A stretch of DNA of 8,166 nucleotides, taken from contig CAIKKO010000105.1 in NCBI GenBank assembly GCA_903828025.1, positions 1 to 8,166 on the forward strand. Direction: 5' to 3'. This document shows, one piece after another, positions 1 through 6,030 of this stretch; position 1 is the stretch's first letter; each line of letters starts with the position of its first letter. Under the pieces are notes generated by a model, which was not told the origin of the DNA, searched no databases, and saw nothing but the letters and a program-made list of their open reading frames with translations. The position numbers and the translations under genes are program-made. This DNA is from an uncultured Sphingomonadales bacterium (GTDB lineage: Bacteria; Pseudomonadota; Alphaproteobacteria; Sphingomonadales; Sphingomonadaceae).

Positions 1-1312
1 CGACCATTTCCTTCTTGGCAATGCGCGCCTCGCGCTCGCCCTTCTGGACCATGTTGACGATGCGGCGGAATTCGCCGAGCGACATGCCGGTGGCGGCCGC
101 GATATCGGCGATTTCGGCGCGGATGCGCTCGACCGGCTCGGCCTCGACCGAGGCGAAGGCCGCCCACTTCTTGTCCTTGCCCGCGAGCGCCTGCAGCCAG
201 CCTTCATCAAGCTCGCGCCCGACGTAGTGATCGAGGAAGTCCTTGCGCGGCACTTTGTGACGCTCGGCGAGGCGGAGCATCTGCCCGCCCAGCGTGGTCA
301 GGCGGCGGTTGAAGGCATAGAGGTTGTCGACCAGATATTCGATCTTGGTCGCGTGGAACTGCACGCTTTCGACTTGCGCGGTCAGGTCTTCGCGCAGCTG
401 CTGGTACTGCGTTTCCTTGCCGGCGGGGAAATCGTTGCCAGCGCCCAGCGCATCGAGCCGCGCGGCCTGAATCGCCTCGAACGTGCGGAACAGGCTGGTG
501 ATATGCGCAAACTTCTCAAGCGCTTCGGGCTTGAGCTGCGCTTCCATCTGCGCGAGGCTGAGGGTGTTGTCCTCCTCCTCTTCCTCGGCCGGGCGCTTGG
601 CGCGGCGTTCGGTGAGCTCGTCGTCCTCGTCCTCGGCGGCATCTTCCTCCTCGACGTCCTCTTCTTCCTTGAAGGTCGGACCGGCGGTGGCTTCGGTGAT
701 TTCGCCGTCGCCGGTTTCCTCGCCGTCTTCGGAAAGGTTCTCCGGCTGCGGTTCTTTCGAGAGCATGGCATCGAGATCGAGGATCTCGCGCAGCTGCATT
801 TCGCCCGCATTGAGCGCTTCGGACCACTGGATGATCGCGTGGAACGTGATCGGGCTTTCGCACAGCCCAAGGATCATCGTGTCGCGCCCGGCTTCGATGC
901 GCTTGGCGATGGCGATTTCGCCCTCGCGGCTCAGCAGCTCGACCGCGCCCATTTCGCGCAAATACATGCGCACCGGATCGTCGGTGCGCTCGATCGTTTC
1001 CTTGCGCTTGCTGACAAGATCGGGCCGCTCGTCGACCTGCTCCGCCTCGTCGGCGTCGTCCTCGGCCTGCTTGTCTTCCGGATCGACCGCGTCATCGTCG
1101 TTCTCGACGATATTGACGCCCATCTCCGAGATCGCGGCCATGATATCCTCGATCTGATCGGCAGACATCTGGTCCTGCGGCAAGGCCTCGTTGAGCTCGT
1201 CGACGGTGAGGACCCCGCGGCGCTTCGCGCGCGCAATGAGCTTCCGGATGGAAGCATCGTTGAGGTCGATCAGCGGTGCGTCGCCGGTGTCAGTTGTGTC
1301 GTTCGAAGCCAT
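1..1312 (-). CDS. rpoD: RNA polymerase sigma factor RpoD (sigma-70), 3' part missing
   Basis: Primary (housekeeping) sigma factor, which directs core RNA polymerase to most promoters. The reading frame is open from an ATG at 1312-1310 to the left window edge, giving residues 1-437. Region 1.1 spans about residues 12-75. Region 1.2 follows, with DDPVRMYLREMG starting at residue 111. Next is the large non-conserved region typical of proteobacterial RpoD (about 150-365), with a strongly acidic Glu/Asp stretch around 212-250. The visible part ends in IAKKEMV, which in the family leads directly into region 2.1; the core-binding, -10 and -35 recognition regions lie outside the window. The gene starts 31 nt after the dnaG stop, so it is probably transcribed with dnaG and yqeY, as in the classical macromolecular-synthesis operon. 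No frameshift is seen. Truncation is only due to the window edge. Confidence 0.97.
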   Translation of the reverse strand, partial: MASNDTTDTGDAPLIDLNDASIRKLIARAKRRGVLTVDELNEALPQDQMSADQIEDIMAAISEMGVNIVENDDDAVDPEDKQAEDDADEAEQVDERPDLVSKRKETIERTDDPVRMYLREMGAVELLSREGEIAIAKRIEAGRDTMILGLCESPITFHAIIQWSEALNAGEMQLREILDLDAMLSKEPQPENLSEDGEETGDGEITEATAGPTFKEEEDVEEEDAAEDEDDELTERRAKRPAEEEEEDNTLSLAQMEAQLKPEALEKFAHITSLFRTFEAIQAARLDALGAGNDFPAGKETQYQQLREDLTAQVESVQFHATKIEYLVDNLYAFNRRLTTLGGQMLRLAERHKVPRKDFLDHYVGRELDEGWLQALAGKDKKWAAFASVEAEPVERIRAEIADIAAATGMSLGEFRRIVNMVQKGEREARIAKKEMV

Positions 1313-1343
1313 TTAATCCCGTTACCATCTATGCGAGCCGCGC
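1313..1343 (-). promoter_or_regulatory. dnaG-rpoD gap with weak rpoD ribosome binding site
   Basis: These 31 nt separate the dnaG stop from the rpoD start. Read on the minus strand, the only Shine-Dalgarno-like stretch is ACGGGA a few bases before the rpoD ATG. An upstream ATG at about 16 nt is out of frame. I see no terminator here, which supports read-through from dnaG. A promoter inside the end of dnaG cannot be excluded. Confidence 0.4.
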
Positions 1344-3227
1344 TCAGTCAAGCGCGGCACGGGTGCGGCCCATTTGCCCCAACCGGGCGAGCAAGGCCAG
1401 CCTTCGTTGCAGCAATCGTTGCTGTTCGGCAAAGGTTTCGTCGGAAAACTCCGCCTCGTGCCGCTGCGTGGCCTCAGCCAATGCAGCTTCGACGGCCGGT
1501 AGACCGACCAGCAAGCCAACCGCTTCGGCGAGTTCCTCCGCCGCTGCATCCGCCTTGCTGTCCAGAAAACCGAATCGCATTCCGGCATAATCGTCCGCCG
1601 TCGGTGCCCTGAGGCCCCGTTTGGCCAATATGGTAAGAACATCGCTGCTTTCAAGCGGCTGCGGTCCGTTTCGGGGCAAGTCGGTGATGCCGATCAGCGT
1701 ATCGAGCAGCGCGGCCATGGCCGGGTCTTCGGGCTGAAGCCGGGCAAGCGCGTCGGCATGGCGCGCGATCTGCTGCGGCTGCGCGATCAGGCCCGCCAGA
1801 ATCGCCGCGAGCAGCCCGTGTCCCGCGCCGATATTCTGCATTTTCTGGGTGTTGGCGGCGGATAGCGGGGGCGGGGCGGGTTGCCAGGGGCCCTTGCGGC
1901 CCGGCGTGAAGCTGCGCTGCCCGCCCTGATATTGGGGCTGAAACGGCGGCCGCTCGCGCCGCGCATAGGCCAGTTCGCCGAACCGTTCGAGCAGATCGCG
2001 GCGGTAGAGCGCCTTGATATCGCCGTCGCGGATTGTCTCGACATGGGCCATGAGCCGCGCCTTGAGCCCGGCCTTGTCCTCCGGGGTTGCCAGCGGAGCG
2101 GCGACACGCTCGATATCCCACAGCACTTCGACCATGCTGCGCGCCTCGCCCAGCAGGGTCTCCATCGCGGCGGCTCCGCGCTGTTTGACGAGGTCGTCGG
2201 GATCGAGCCCATCGGGCAGCACCGCGATGCGCAGCGAATGGCCCGGGCGCAGCAGCGGCAGCGCGCGCACGATGGCGCGCGCTGCGGCGCGCTGGCCTGC
2301 CGCGTCGCCGTCGAAGCACAGCGTCGGGCATTCGGTCATGCGCCAGAGCCGCTCGATCTGGTCTTCGGTCAGCGCGGTGCCGAGCGGAGCGACCGCCTCG
2401 GCAATCCCCGCCGCCGCCAGCGCGACGACGTCCATATAGCCTTCGACCACCACCACCCGGCCCGATTGGCGCGCGGCGGGGGAGGCGCGGTGCAGGTTGT
2501 AGACCGTGCGGCCTTTGTCGAACAGCGGGGTGTCGGGCGAATTGAGGTACTTAGGCGCATCCGTTTTGGTCTTGTCGAGAATGCGGCCACCAAACGCGAT
2601 CACCCGCCCGCGCGGATCGCAGATCGGCAGCATGAGGCGGCCGCGAAACCGGTCGTAGGGATCGCGCTCTTCGACCACGATGCGCAGGCCTGCCTCGATC
2701 AGCATCGCTTCGGGAAACTGGTTGAGCGCCGCCTTCAGCGCGGTGCGGCTATCGGGCGCATAACCGAAGCCGAAATCCTTGACGACAGCGGCGGGAAACC
2801 CGCGCGAGGCGAGGTAGGCCCGCGCCTGTGCGCCCTGCTCTTCGGCCAGGCTCTGGACGAAAAACGCCTGCGCCGCCGCCATGACATCGTGGAGCGATTT
2901 CTGCGCTTCGGCCTTTTGCGCGGCGCGCGGATCGGGGGCGGGGACGTCCATCCCCGCCTGCAGCGCCAGTTCCTTCACCGCATCGAGGAACGGCAGGCCC
3001 TGATGATCGGTCATCCAGCGGATGGCATCGCCATGCGCGCCGCAGCCGAAGCAGTGGTAGAAACCCTTCTCGTCGTTGATCGTGAAGCTGGGGGTCTTCT
3101 CGTTGTGGAACGGGCAGCAGGCCTTGAACTCGCGCCCCGCCTTCTGCACCCGCACGCTGCGCCCGATCAGCCCCGAAAGCGAGACGCGCGTGCGCAGTTC
3201 ATCGAGCCACTGGGGGGTTAGGGACAT
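1344..3227 (-). CDS. dnaG: DNA primase DnaG
   Basis: Synthesises the short RNA primers for chromosome replication, working with the DnaB helicase at the fork. The protein has 627 residues, a normal length for alphaproteobacteria. The N-terminal CHC2 zinc-binding domain has ligands C38, H41, C59 and C62 (CPFH and CFGC). The basic RNA-polymerase motif DRFRGRLMLPI is at 192-202. The TOPRIM catalytic core has EGYMD at 262-266, DGD at 306-308 and DPD at 342-344; these acidic residues are three positions below the E. coli numbering, so all expected metal ligands are present. A Pro/Gln/Arg-rich linker at about 423-455 leads to the poorly conserved C-terminal helicase-binding domain (about 456-627). 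The start is supported by the family-typical MSLTPQWLDELR opening; two nearby upstream ATGs are out of frame. No clear Shine-Dalgarno is visible. It lies between yqeY and rpoD on the same strand. Confidence 0.98.
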   Translation of the reverse strand: MSLTPQWLDELRTRVSLSGLIGRSVRVQKAGREFKACCPFHNEKTPSFTINDEKGFYHCFGCGAHGDAIRWMTDHQGLPFLDAVKELALQAGMDVPAPDPRAAQKAEAQKSLHDVMAAAQAFFVQSLAEEQGAQARAYLASRGFPAAVVKDFGFGYAPDSRTALKAALNQFPEAMLIEAGLRIVVEERDPYDRFRGRLMLPICDPRGRVIAFGGRILDKTKTDAPKYLNSPDTPLFDKGRTVYNLHRASPAARQSGRVVVVEGYMDVVALAAAGIAEAVAPLGTALTEDQIERLWRMTECPTLCFDGDAAGQRAAARAIVRALPLLRPGHSLRIAVLPDGLDPDDLVKQRGAAAMETLLGEARSMVEVLWDIERVAAPLATPEDKAGLKARLMAHVETIRDGDIKALYRRDLLERFGELAYARRERPPFQPQYQGGQRSFTPGRKGPWQPAPPPLSAANTQKMQNIGAGHGLLAAILAGLIAQPQQIARHADALARLQPEDPAMAALLDTLIGITDLPRNGPQPLESSDVLTILAKRGLRAPTADDYAGMRFGFLDSKADAAAEELAEAVGLLVGLPAVEAALAEATQRHEAEFSDETFAEQQRLLQRRLALLARLGQMGRTRAALD

Positions 3228-3251
3228 GCGGGCATCAAAGCCATGTTTGCG

Positions 3252-3279
3252 GTGTCTCGACTTCGCTCGACACGAACGG
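3252..3279. repeat. Small imperfect palindrome in the yqeY-dnaG gap
   Basis: The 70-nt gap between yqeY and dnaG holds a short imperfect palindrome at 3252-3273. Its outer arms GTGT/ACAC and inner arms CGA/TCG flank a CTTCGC loop, with a 2-nt bulge, and it is followed by GAACGG. The hexamer CTCGAC also occurs twice as a direct repeat inside it. From memory, elements of this form (TCTCGACTTCGCTCGA followed by GAACGG) are scattered between genes in sphingomonad genomes; a genome count would be needed to confirm this. There is no T-tract, so it does not look like an intrinsic terminator. In the transcript it would form a small stem-loop upstream of dnaG. Confidence 0.55.
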
Positions 3280-3297
3280 TGCGGGGGGCGGTAAGGG

Positions 3298-3750
3298 TTA
3301 AGCCAATGCCGCTTTCACCAGCGCGCTGGCCTTGCTCATGTCGAGCTGGCTGCCGTGGCGGGCCTTCAGCGCAGCGACGACGCGCCCCATGTCCTTCATC
3401 GAGGTTGCGCCGAGTTCGGCCTTGATCGAATCGATGGCGGCAACGACGTCCGCTTCATCCAGCTGCGCGGGGAGAAATTCGTCGATCACCGCCAGCTCGG
3501 CCTGTTCGACTTCCGCCAGTTCCTGCCGCCCGCCCTCAACATAAAGCGCAATCGACTCGCGCCGCTGCTTGGCCATTTTCTGCAGGACATCGACCACCAG
3601 CACGTCGTCGTCGGGCAGGCTGGACGCGGTACGCAGCTCGATATCCTTGTCTTTCAGCTTGGCGAGAATCAGCCGCACCGCAGCGAGGCGGGGCTTGTCG
3701 CCGGCTTTCATCGCCGCGATCTGGGCGGCCTTGATCGTATCGCGGATCAT
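3298..3750 (-). CDS. yqeY: GatB/YqeY domain-containing protein
   Basis: A 150-residue protein that matches the stand-alone GatB/YqeY family over its full length. The family resembles the C-terminal tRNA-binding tail of GatB, the amidotransferase subunit that corrects misacylated tRNA, but the role of the stand-alone protein is not firmly known. Recognisable family features are the N-terminal helix MIRDTIKAAQIAAMKAGDK, the R..AVRLILAKLKDKDIE segment, the basic patch KMAKQRRES, EFLPAQL near residue 92, and a C-terminal section with TSMKDMGRVVAALKARH and MSKASALVKAAL. The ATG start has an AGGA motif on the minus strand at 3765-3762, 11 nt upstream, which is rather long spacing. It is the first gene of the yqeY-dnaG-rpoD run and is divergent from carA, an arrangement I know from other alphaproteobacteria. 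Confidence 0.93.
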   Translation of the reverse strand: MIRDTIKAAQIAAMKAGDKPRLAAVRLILAKLKDKDIELRTASSLPDDDVLVVDVLQKMAKQRRESIALYVEGGRQELAEVEQAELAVIDEFLPAQLDEADVVAAIDSIKAELGATSMKDMGRVVAALKARHGSQLDMSKASALVKAALA

Positions 3751-3776
3751 GGGATGCGTATTCCTGTGGATGGAGC

Positions 3777-3790
3777 GCCCCGTGCGGGGC
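3777..3790. other. Short GC-rich hairpin in the yqeY leader
   Basis: A 14-nt inverted repeat, GCCCCG-TG-CGGGGC, which would realistically fold with a 5-bp stem and 4-nt loop. It lies 26-40 nt upstream of the yqeY start and would be in the 5' leader of that operon if transcription starts further upstream. No T-tract follows on either strand, so it is not a convincing terminator. Any regulatory role is unproven. Confidence 0.4.
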
Positions 3791-3825
3791 CAAGCCTTGT
3801 CATGTAGGCGAAACTTTCTGCCTTC

Positions 3826-3858
3826 GCTAGGTTGACGCTAGGGGCCGAGGGGCCTAGC
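3826..3858. promoter_or_regulatory. GCTAGG repeat cluster upstream of carA
   Basis: GCTAGG occurs at 3826-3831 and again at 3837-3842, an 11-nt spacing close to one helical turn. The inverted form CCTAGC is at 3853-3858 and can pair with the second copy to form a 6-bp stem with a 10-nt loop. The TTGACG of the candidate carA -35 box sits between the two direct copies. The arrangement could be a binding site for a regulator of carAB, or a small leader structure. I do not recognise it as a known operator. Confidence 0.35.
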
Positions 3859-3860
3859 TG
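3832..3860 (+). promoter_or_regulatory. Possible carA promoter (weak)
   Basis: TTGACG at 3832-3837 matches five of six positions of the sigma-70 -35 consensus. With a 17-nt spacer, the -10 position is TAGCTG (3855-3860), which matches poorly. A start just after this would leave a leader of about 45 nt before carA. Only the -35-like box is persuasive. Confidence 0.25.
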
Positions 3861-3895
3861 CCGACCCTTAGCGACATCGCCAGAACCATGCCCAC

Positions 3896-3899
3896 GGAG
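3896..3899 (+). promoter_or_regulatory. Ribosome binding site of carA
   Basis: GGAG lies 11 nt upstream of the carA ATG at 3911. The spacing is somewhat long, but it is the only Shine-Dalgarno-like motif close to this start, and no better in-frame start is seen before the conserved part of the protein. Confidence 0.45.
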
Positions 3900-3910
3900 C
3901 GCCCCCTATA

Positions 3911-5080
3911 ATGGCCGATCCCGCCTACACGCACGCGCCAAAACCACACGGAGCCACGGGTGTTCTCGTGCTGGCGGACGGTTCGGTCGCCTGGGGGCGC
4001 GGCTTTGGCGCGGCGGGCACGGCGGTGGGCGAAGTGTGCTTCAACACCGCGATGTCGGGCTATCAGGAAGTGCTGACCGACCCCAGCTACGCCGGGCAGA
4101 TCGTGACGTTCACCTTCCCGCATATCGGCAATGTCGGCACCAATGCCGAGGATATGGAAAGCCATGATGTGCCGGGGGCCGTGGGCCTCGTGGTGCGCGA
4201 GGATGTGACCGATCCCGCCAACTTCCGCTCCACCGAGACGCTGCAATCGTGGCTCATCGCGCGCGGCAAGATCGGCCTTGCGGGCATCGACACCCGCGCG
4301 CTGACCCGCCGCATCCGCCTGCTCGGCGCGCCCAATGCGGTGATCGCGCATGATCCGAACGGCCATTTCGATATCCCGGCGCTGATCGCGCAGGCGAAGG
4401 GCTGGCCGGGGCTGGAAGGCATGGACCTCGCGCGTATTGTGTCGCGCGAGGCGCAGGCTGATTGGGCAGGTTCGATCTGGCATCTGGGTGAGGGCTATTC
4501 GCTGCCCACCGGCACCGGACGGCCTCATGTCGTCGCGGTGGATTACGGTGCGAAGGACAATATTTTCCGCAATCTCGTGGCCGCTGGCGCGGATGTGACC
4601 ATCGTGCCGGCGGAAACCTCGCTGGAGACCATTCAGGCGCTGCAACCGGCGGGCGTGTTCCTCTCGAACGGCCCGGGCGATCCGGCGGCGACGGGGGTCT
4701 ATGCGGTGCCGGTGATTCAGGGGCTGCTGGCGGCGGACGTGCCGGTCTTCGGCATCTGCCTCGGCCACCAGATGCTCGGCCTCGCGGCGGGCGCACGCAC
4801 GATCAAGATGCACCAGGGCCACCGCGGCGCGAACCACCCGGTCAAGCGCCATGCCGACGGGGTGGTCGAGATCACTTCGATGAACCACGGCTTTGCGGTG
4901 GACAATTCGGCGCTGCCCGAGGGCGTGGAGGAGACGCATGTCTCGCTGTTCGATGGTTCGAACTGCGGGATTGCGATTGCGGGCAAGCGGGCGTTCGGGG
5001 TGCAGTATCATCCGGAGGCGTCGCCGGGGCCGCAGGATAGTTTTTATCTGTTTGAGAAGTTTGTGGGGATGTTGGGGTGA
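3911..5080 (+). CDS. carA: Carbamoyl-phosphate synthase small (glutaminase) subunit CarA
   Basis: Hydrolyses glutamine and passes ammonia to CarB, which makes carbamoyl phosphate for arginine and pyrimidine synthesis in the cytoplasm. It has 389 residues, against 382 in E. coli. The N-terminal CPSase small-subunit domain (about 15-145) includes EVCFNTAMSGYQEVLTDPSY and GIDTRALTRRIR. The C-terminal class I glutamine amidotransferase domain (about 205-385) includes SNGPGDP at 252-258, the nucleophile C283 in GICLGHQ, and the catalytic H367 and E369 in YHPEASPGP. The Cys-His spacing of 84 residues equals that of E. coli, so the enzyme should be active. The gene begins 160 nt from the divergent yqeY. 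Its TGA overlaps the GTG of the next small gene (GTGA). Unusually, about 1 kb of extra DNA separates it from its partner carB. Confidence 0.98.
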   Translation: MADPAYTHAPKPHGATGVLVLADGSVAWGRGFGAAGTAVGEVCFNTAMSGYQEVLTDPSYAGQIVTFTFPHIGNVGTNAEDMESHDVPGAVGLVVREDVTDPANFRSTETLQSWLIARGKIGLAGIDTRALTRRIRLLGAPNAVIAHDPNGHFDIPALIAQAKGWPGLEGMDLARIVSREAQADWAGSIWHLGEGYSLPTGTGRPHVVAVDYGAKDNIFRNLVAAGADVTIVPAETSLETIQALQPAGVFLSNGPGDPAATGVYAVPVIQGLLAADVPVFGICLGHQMLGLAAGARTIKMHQGHRGANHPVKRHADGVVEITSMNHGFAVDNSALPEGVEETHVSLFDGSNCGIAIAGKRAFGVQYHPEASPGPQDSFYLFEKFVGMLG

Positions 5081-5439
5081 AGACGACCCATTTCCTGTTG
5101 GCGTTGGCGAGTCTCCTAGTTGTGCCAGAGTTGGCTCTGGCGAAGCCGGGCGTTGCCATTCAGAGCCAGTCTGGCGAGGCAAAGCGGCTGTTTGGCTACA
5201 CCGCCTTCGGGACGGCAGGCGACATCGCCGCACTTGAAGCTAACCTCGCACCATTGTCATCGCTTGGTGTAAAGACGGCGCGGCCCAAAACGCCGGACGG
5301 TCGGATCGAATTGATGGTCCTTTTTACCGAGGGGACTGGACCCATAACCGCAGCGTTGGTTCGTCAGAAAATCACCGACGGCAAGCTGGGGCATTTTGAG
5401 TTCGAATCCATTCTCGCTCCTGAATCGGCGGTAGAGTAG
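5077..5439 (+). CDS. Small exported protein of unknown function
   Basis: I do not recognise this 120-residue protein. Its GTG start overlaps the carA stop by 4 nt (GTGA), suggesting translational coupling. The N-terminus looks like a Sec signal peptide: MKTTH, a hydrophobic core LLALASLLVV, and a likely signal peptidase I site after ALA (residue 22). The mature part of about 98 residues has no cysteine and no clear membrane segment, so a periplasmic location is likely. It contains FGYTAFGTAGDIAALEANL and GRIELMVLFTEGTGPITAALVRQKI, which suggest a compact alpha/beta fold. The DNA is visibly less GC-rich than its neighbours and uses more A/T-ending codons (CTA, ATA, GTA), suggesting transfer or weak selection. 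Its TAG stop shares one base with the GTG of a carB-like fragment, as expected if carB once followed directly. The signal peptide and overlaps support a real gene; the function is unknown. Confidence 0.7.
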   Translation: MKTTHFLLALASLLVVPELALAKPGVAIQSQSGEAKRLFGYTAFGTAGDIAALEANLAPLSSLGVKTARPKTPDGRIELMVLFTEGTGPITAALVRQKITDGKLGHFEFESILAPESAVE

Positions 5440-5486
5440 TGCCCAAGCGCACTGACATCTCCTTGACCCTGATAATCAGCGTCGGG
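5439..5486 (+). pseudogene. Decayed duplicate of the carB 5' end
   Basis: These 48 nt match the first 48 nt of carB (6090-6137) at 41 positions with no gap. The encoded start is MPKRTDIS-LT-LII-SV-G, against MPKRTDIS-SI-LII-GA-G in intact CarB. Six of the seven differences are transitions, and five change the codon's meaning or the start (GTG for ATG). They include loss of the first Gly of the conserved GAG turn, consistent with drift rather than selection. Homology stops abruptly after 5486; a second short match (GATTATCGGGC at 5505-5515, compared with GATTATTCGGGC in carB) may be a further remnant after a 12-nt deletion. The GTG shares a base with the stop of the upstream small gene, so this is probably the original carB start. 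The frame continues open to a stop at 6078-6080, through repeats and antisense sequence, so a hybrid peptide could be made but is unlikely to be functional. Confidence 0.75.
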
Positions 5487-5544
5487 ACTTCCCGCCCGCG
5501 CGCCGATTATCGGGCTGGGCGGCGTCTGCGCCTGCGAGGGCAGC

Positions 5545-5584
5545 GCACCCCCACCCAACCCTCCCCCGAGCGGGGGAGGGCTTT
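5545..5584 (+). repeat. Palindromic repeat copy R1
   Basis: A 40-nt repeat unit: a C-rich lead (GCACCCCCACCCAA), a 10-bp perfect stem (CCCTCCCCCG / CGGGGGAGGG) and CTTT. It is identical at 39 of 40 positions to R3 (6031-6070), in the same orientation and 486 nt away. R2 (5622-5656) is an inverted, slightly diverged copy. From memory, C-rich palindromes of this type are frequent between genes in sphingomonads, like REP elements in enterics. The single difference from R3 is in the loop (GAGC here, GAAC there). Confidence 0.85.
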
Positions 5585-5586
5585 TT
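5559..5586 (+). terminator. Intrinsic terminator formed by repeat R1
   Basis: A perfect 10-bp GC-rich stem (5559-5568 with 5571-5580, AG at the tip) is followed by C and five T (5582-5586). This has the form of a rho-independent terminator on the plus strand. It lies after carA and the small gene and upstream of carB, so it could reduce transcription into carB unless translating ribosomes or antitermination overcome it. R3 has the same stem but only three T, so it should be weaker. Confidence 0.6.
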
Positions 5587-5621
5587 CGGTTGAGCGGTAC
5601 ACCGGTGCATTGCGCAACCTG

Positions 5622-5656
5622 CCCCTCCCCCGTTCGGGGGAGGCTGGGTGGGGGTA
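5622..5656 (-). repeat. Palindromic repeat copy R2 (inverted)
   Basis: An inverted copy of the R1/R3 unit, with a 9-bp stem (CCTCCCCCG at 5624-5632 with CGGGGGAGG at 5635-5643) and the C-rich lead reading ACCCCCACCCA on the minus strand. It differs from R3 by about one base deletion and one substitution in the lead. It starts 7 nt past the DUF559 stop codon and is the downstream arm of the inverted pair around that gene. There is no T-tract in the DUF559 reading direction, so termination there is uncertain. Confidence 0.8.
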
Positions 5657-5663
5657 CCCTGCG

Positions 5664-6023
5664 CTAGGAGGGATCGCTGCTGTTCCGGACCAAGGCCAGT
5701 TCCTGCGCGATCACCGTCAGAACGCCATCGGTGTTGGCGAGGACATCGTTGTTCCAGAAGCGAATGACGCGGTAGCCTTGGGCTTCGATCAAGCGCGTGC
5801 GCGCCGCGTCGGCCTCGCTATCCGCGTGCTGGCCGCCGTCGAGTTCGATGGCGAGGCGCAGAGTGCGGCAGGCGAAATCAACTACTGCGCTCCCGATGGG
5901 ATATTGCCGGGTGAAGCGCGCGCCGAGTTGTTCGCCTCTCAACCGCGACCACAGCCGCTTTTCGGCTTCCGTAGGATTTTTGCGCAGTTTGCGCGCCACC
6001 GGCGTCAGGCGTTTATCGCTCAT
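5664..6023 (-). CDS. DUF559 endonuclease-like protein (Vsr/PD-(D/E)XK fold)
   Basis: A 119-residue protein of the DUF559 family, related to the very-short-patch-repair (Vsr) and restriction endonuclease-like fold. Family landmarks are RKLRKNPTEAEKRLWSRLRG (11-30), QYPIGSAVVDFAC with D49 (40-52), the core LAIELDGGQH with E60, D62, Q65 and H66 (57-66), and GYRVIRFWNNDVL (83-95). All expected catalytic-type residues are present, so it could be an active nuclease; the family's biological role is not well known. I chose the ATG at 6023, because the longer frame from a TTG at 6044 begins inside repeat R3. The G-run of R3 (GGTGGGGG on the minus strand) may serve as a ribosome binding site. The gene is antisense to the carA-carB operon and flanked by inverted repeats. 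No methyltransferase or toxin partner is nearby. Confidence 0.9.
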   Translation of the reverse strand: MSDKRLTPVARKLRKNPTEAEKRLWSRLRGEQLGARFTRQYPIGSAVVDFACRTLRLAIELDGGQHADSEADAARTRLIEAQGYRVIRFWNNDVLANTDGVLTVIAQELALVRNSSDPS

Positions 6024-6030
6024 GCGTCGT

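Noticed and set aside
227..1612. A 461-codon plus-strand open frame opposite rpoD and the end of dnaG
   Set aside because: It is antisense to conserved rpoD and dnaG; long antisense frames are expected in GC-rich coding DNA and the product resembles no family.
1881..3221. A 446-codon plus-strand open frame opposite dnaG
   Set aside because: It is fully antisense to a DnaG with all motifs intact, and its His/Arg-rich composition is typical of shadow frames.
3907..3912. TATAAT exactly at the carA start codon
   Set aside because: A perfect -10 match, but it overlaps the ATG, would place the transcription start inside the gene, and has no -35 partner at the right distance.
3854..5233. A 459-codon minus-strand open frame opposite carA
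   Set aside because: Shadow of carA; Arg/His-rich, no recognisable domain, and it crosses the end of carA into the small gene.
5664..6023. Restriction-modification or toxin-antitoxin locus
   Set aside because: The nuclease is alone; no methyltransferase, antitoxin or other partner gene is in the interval.
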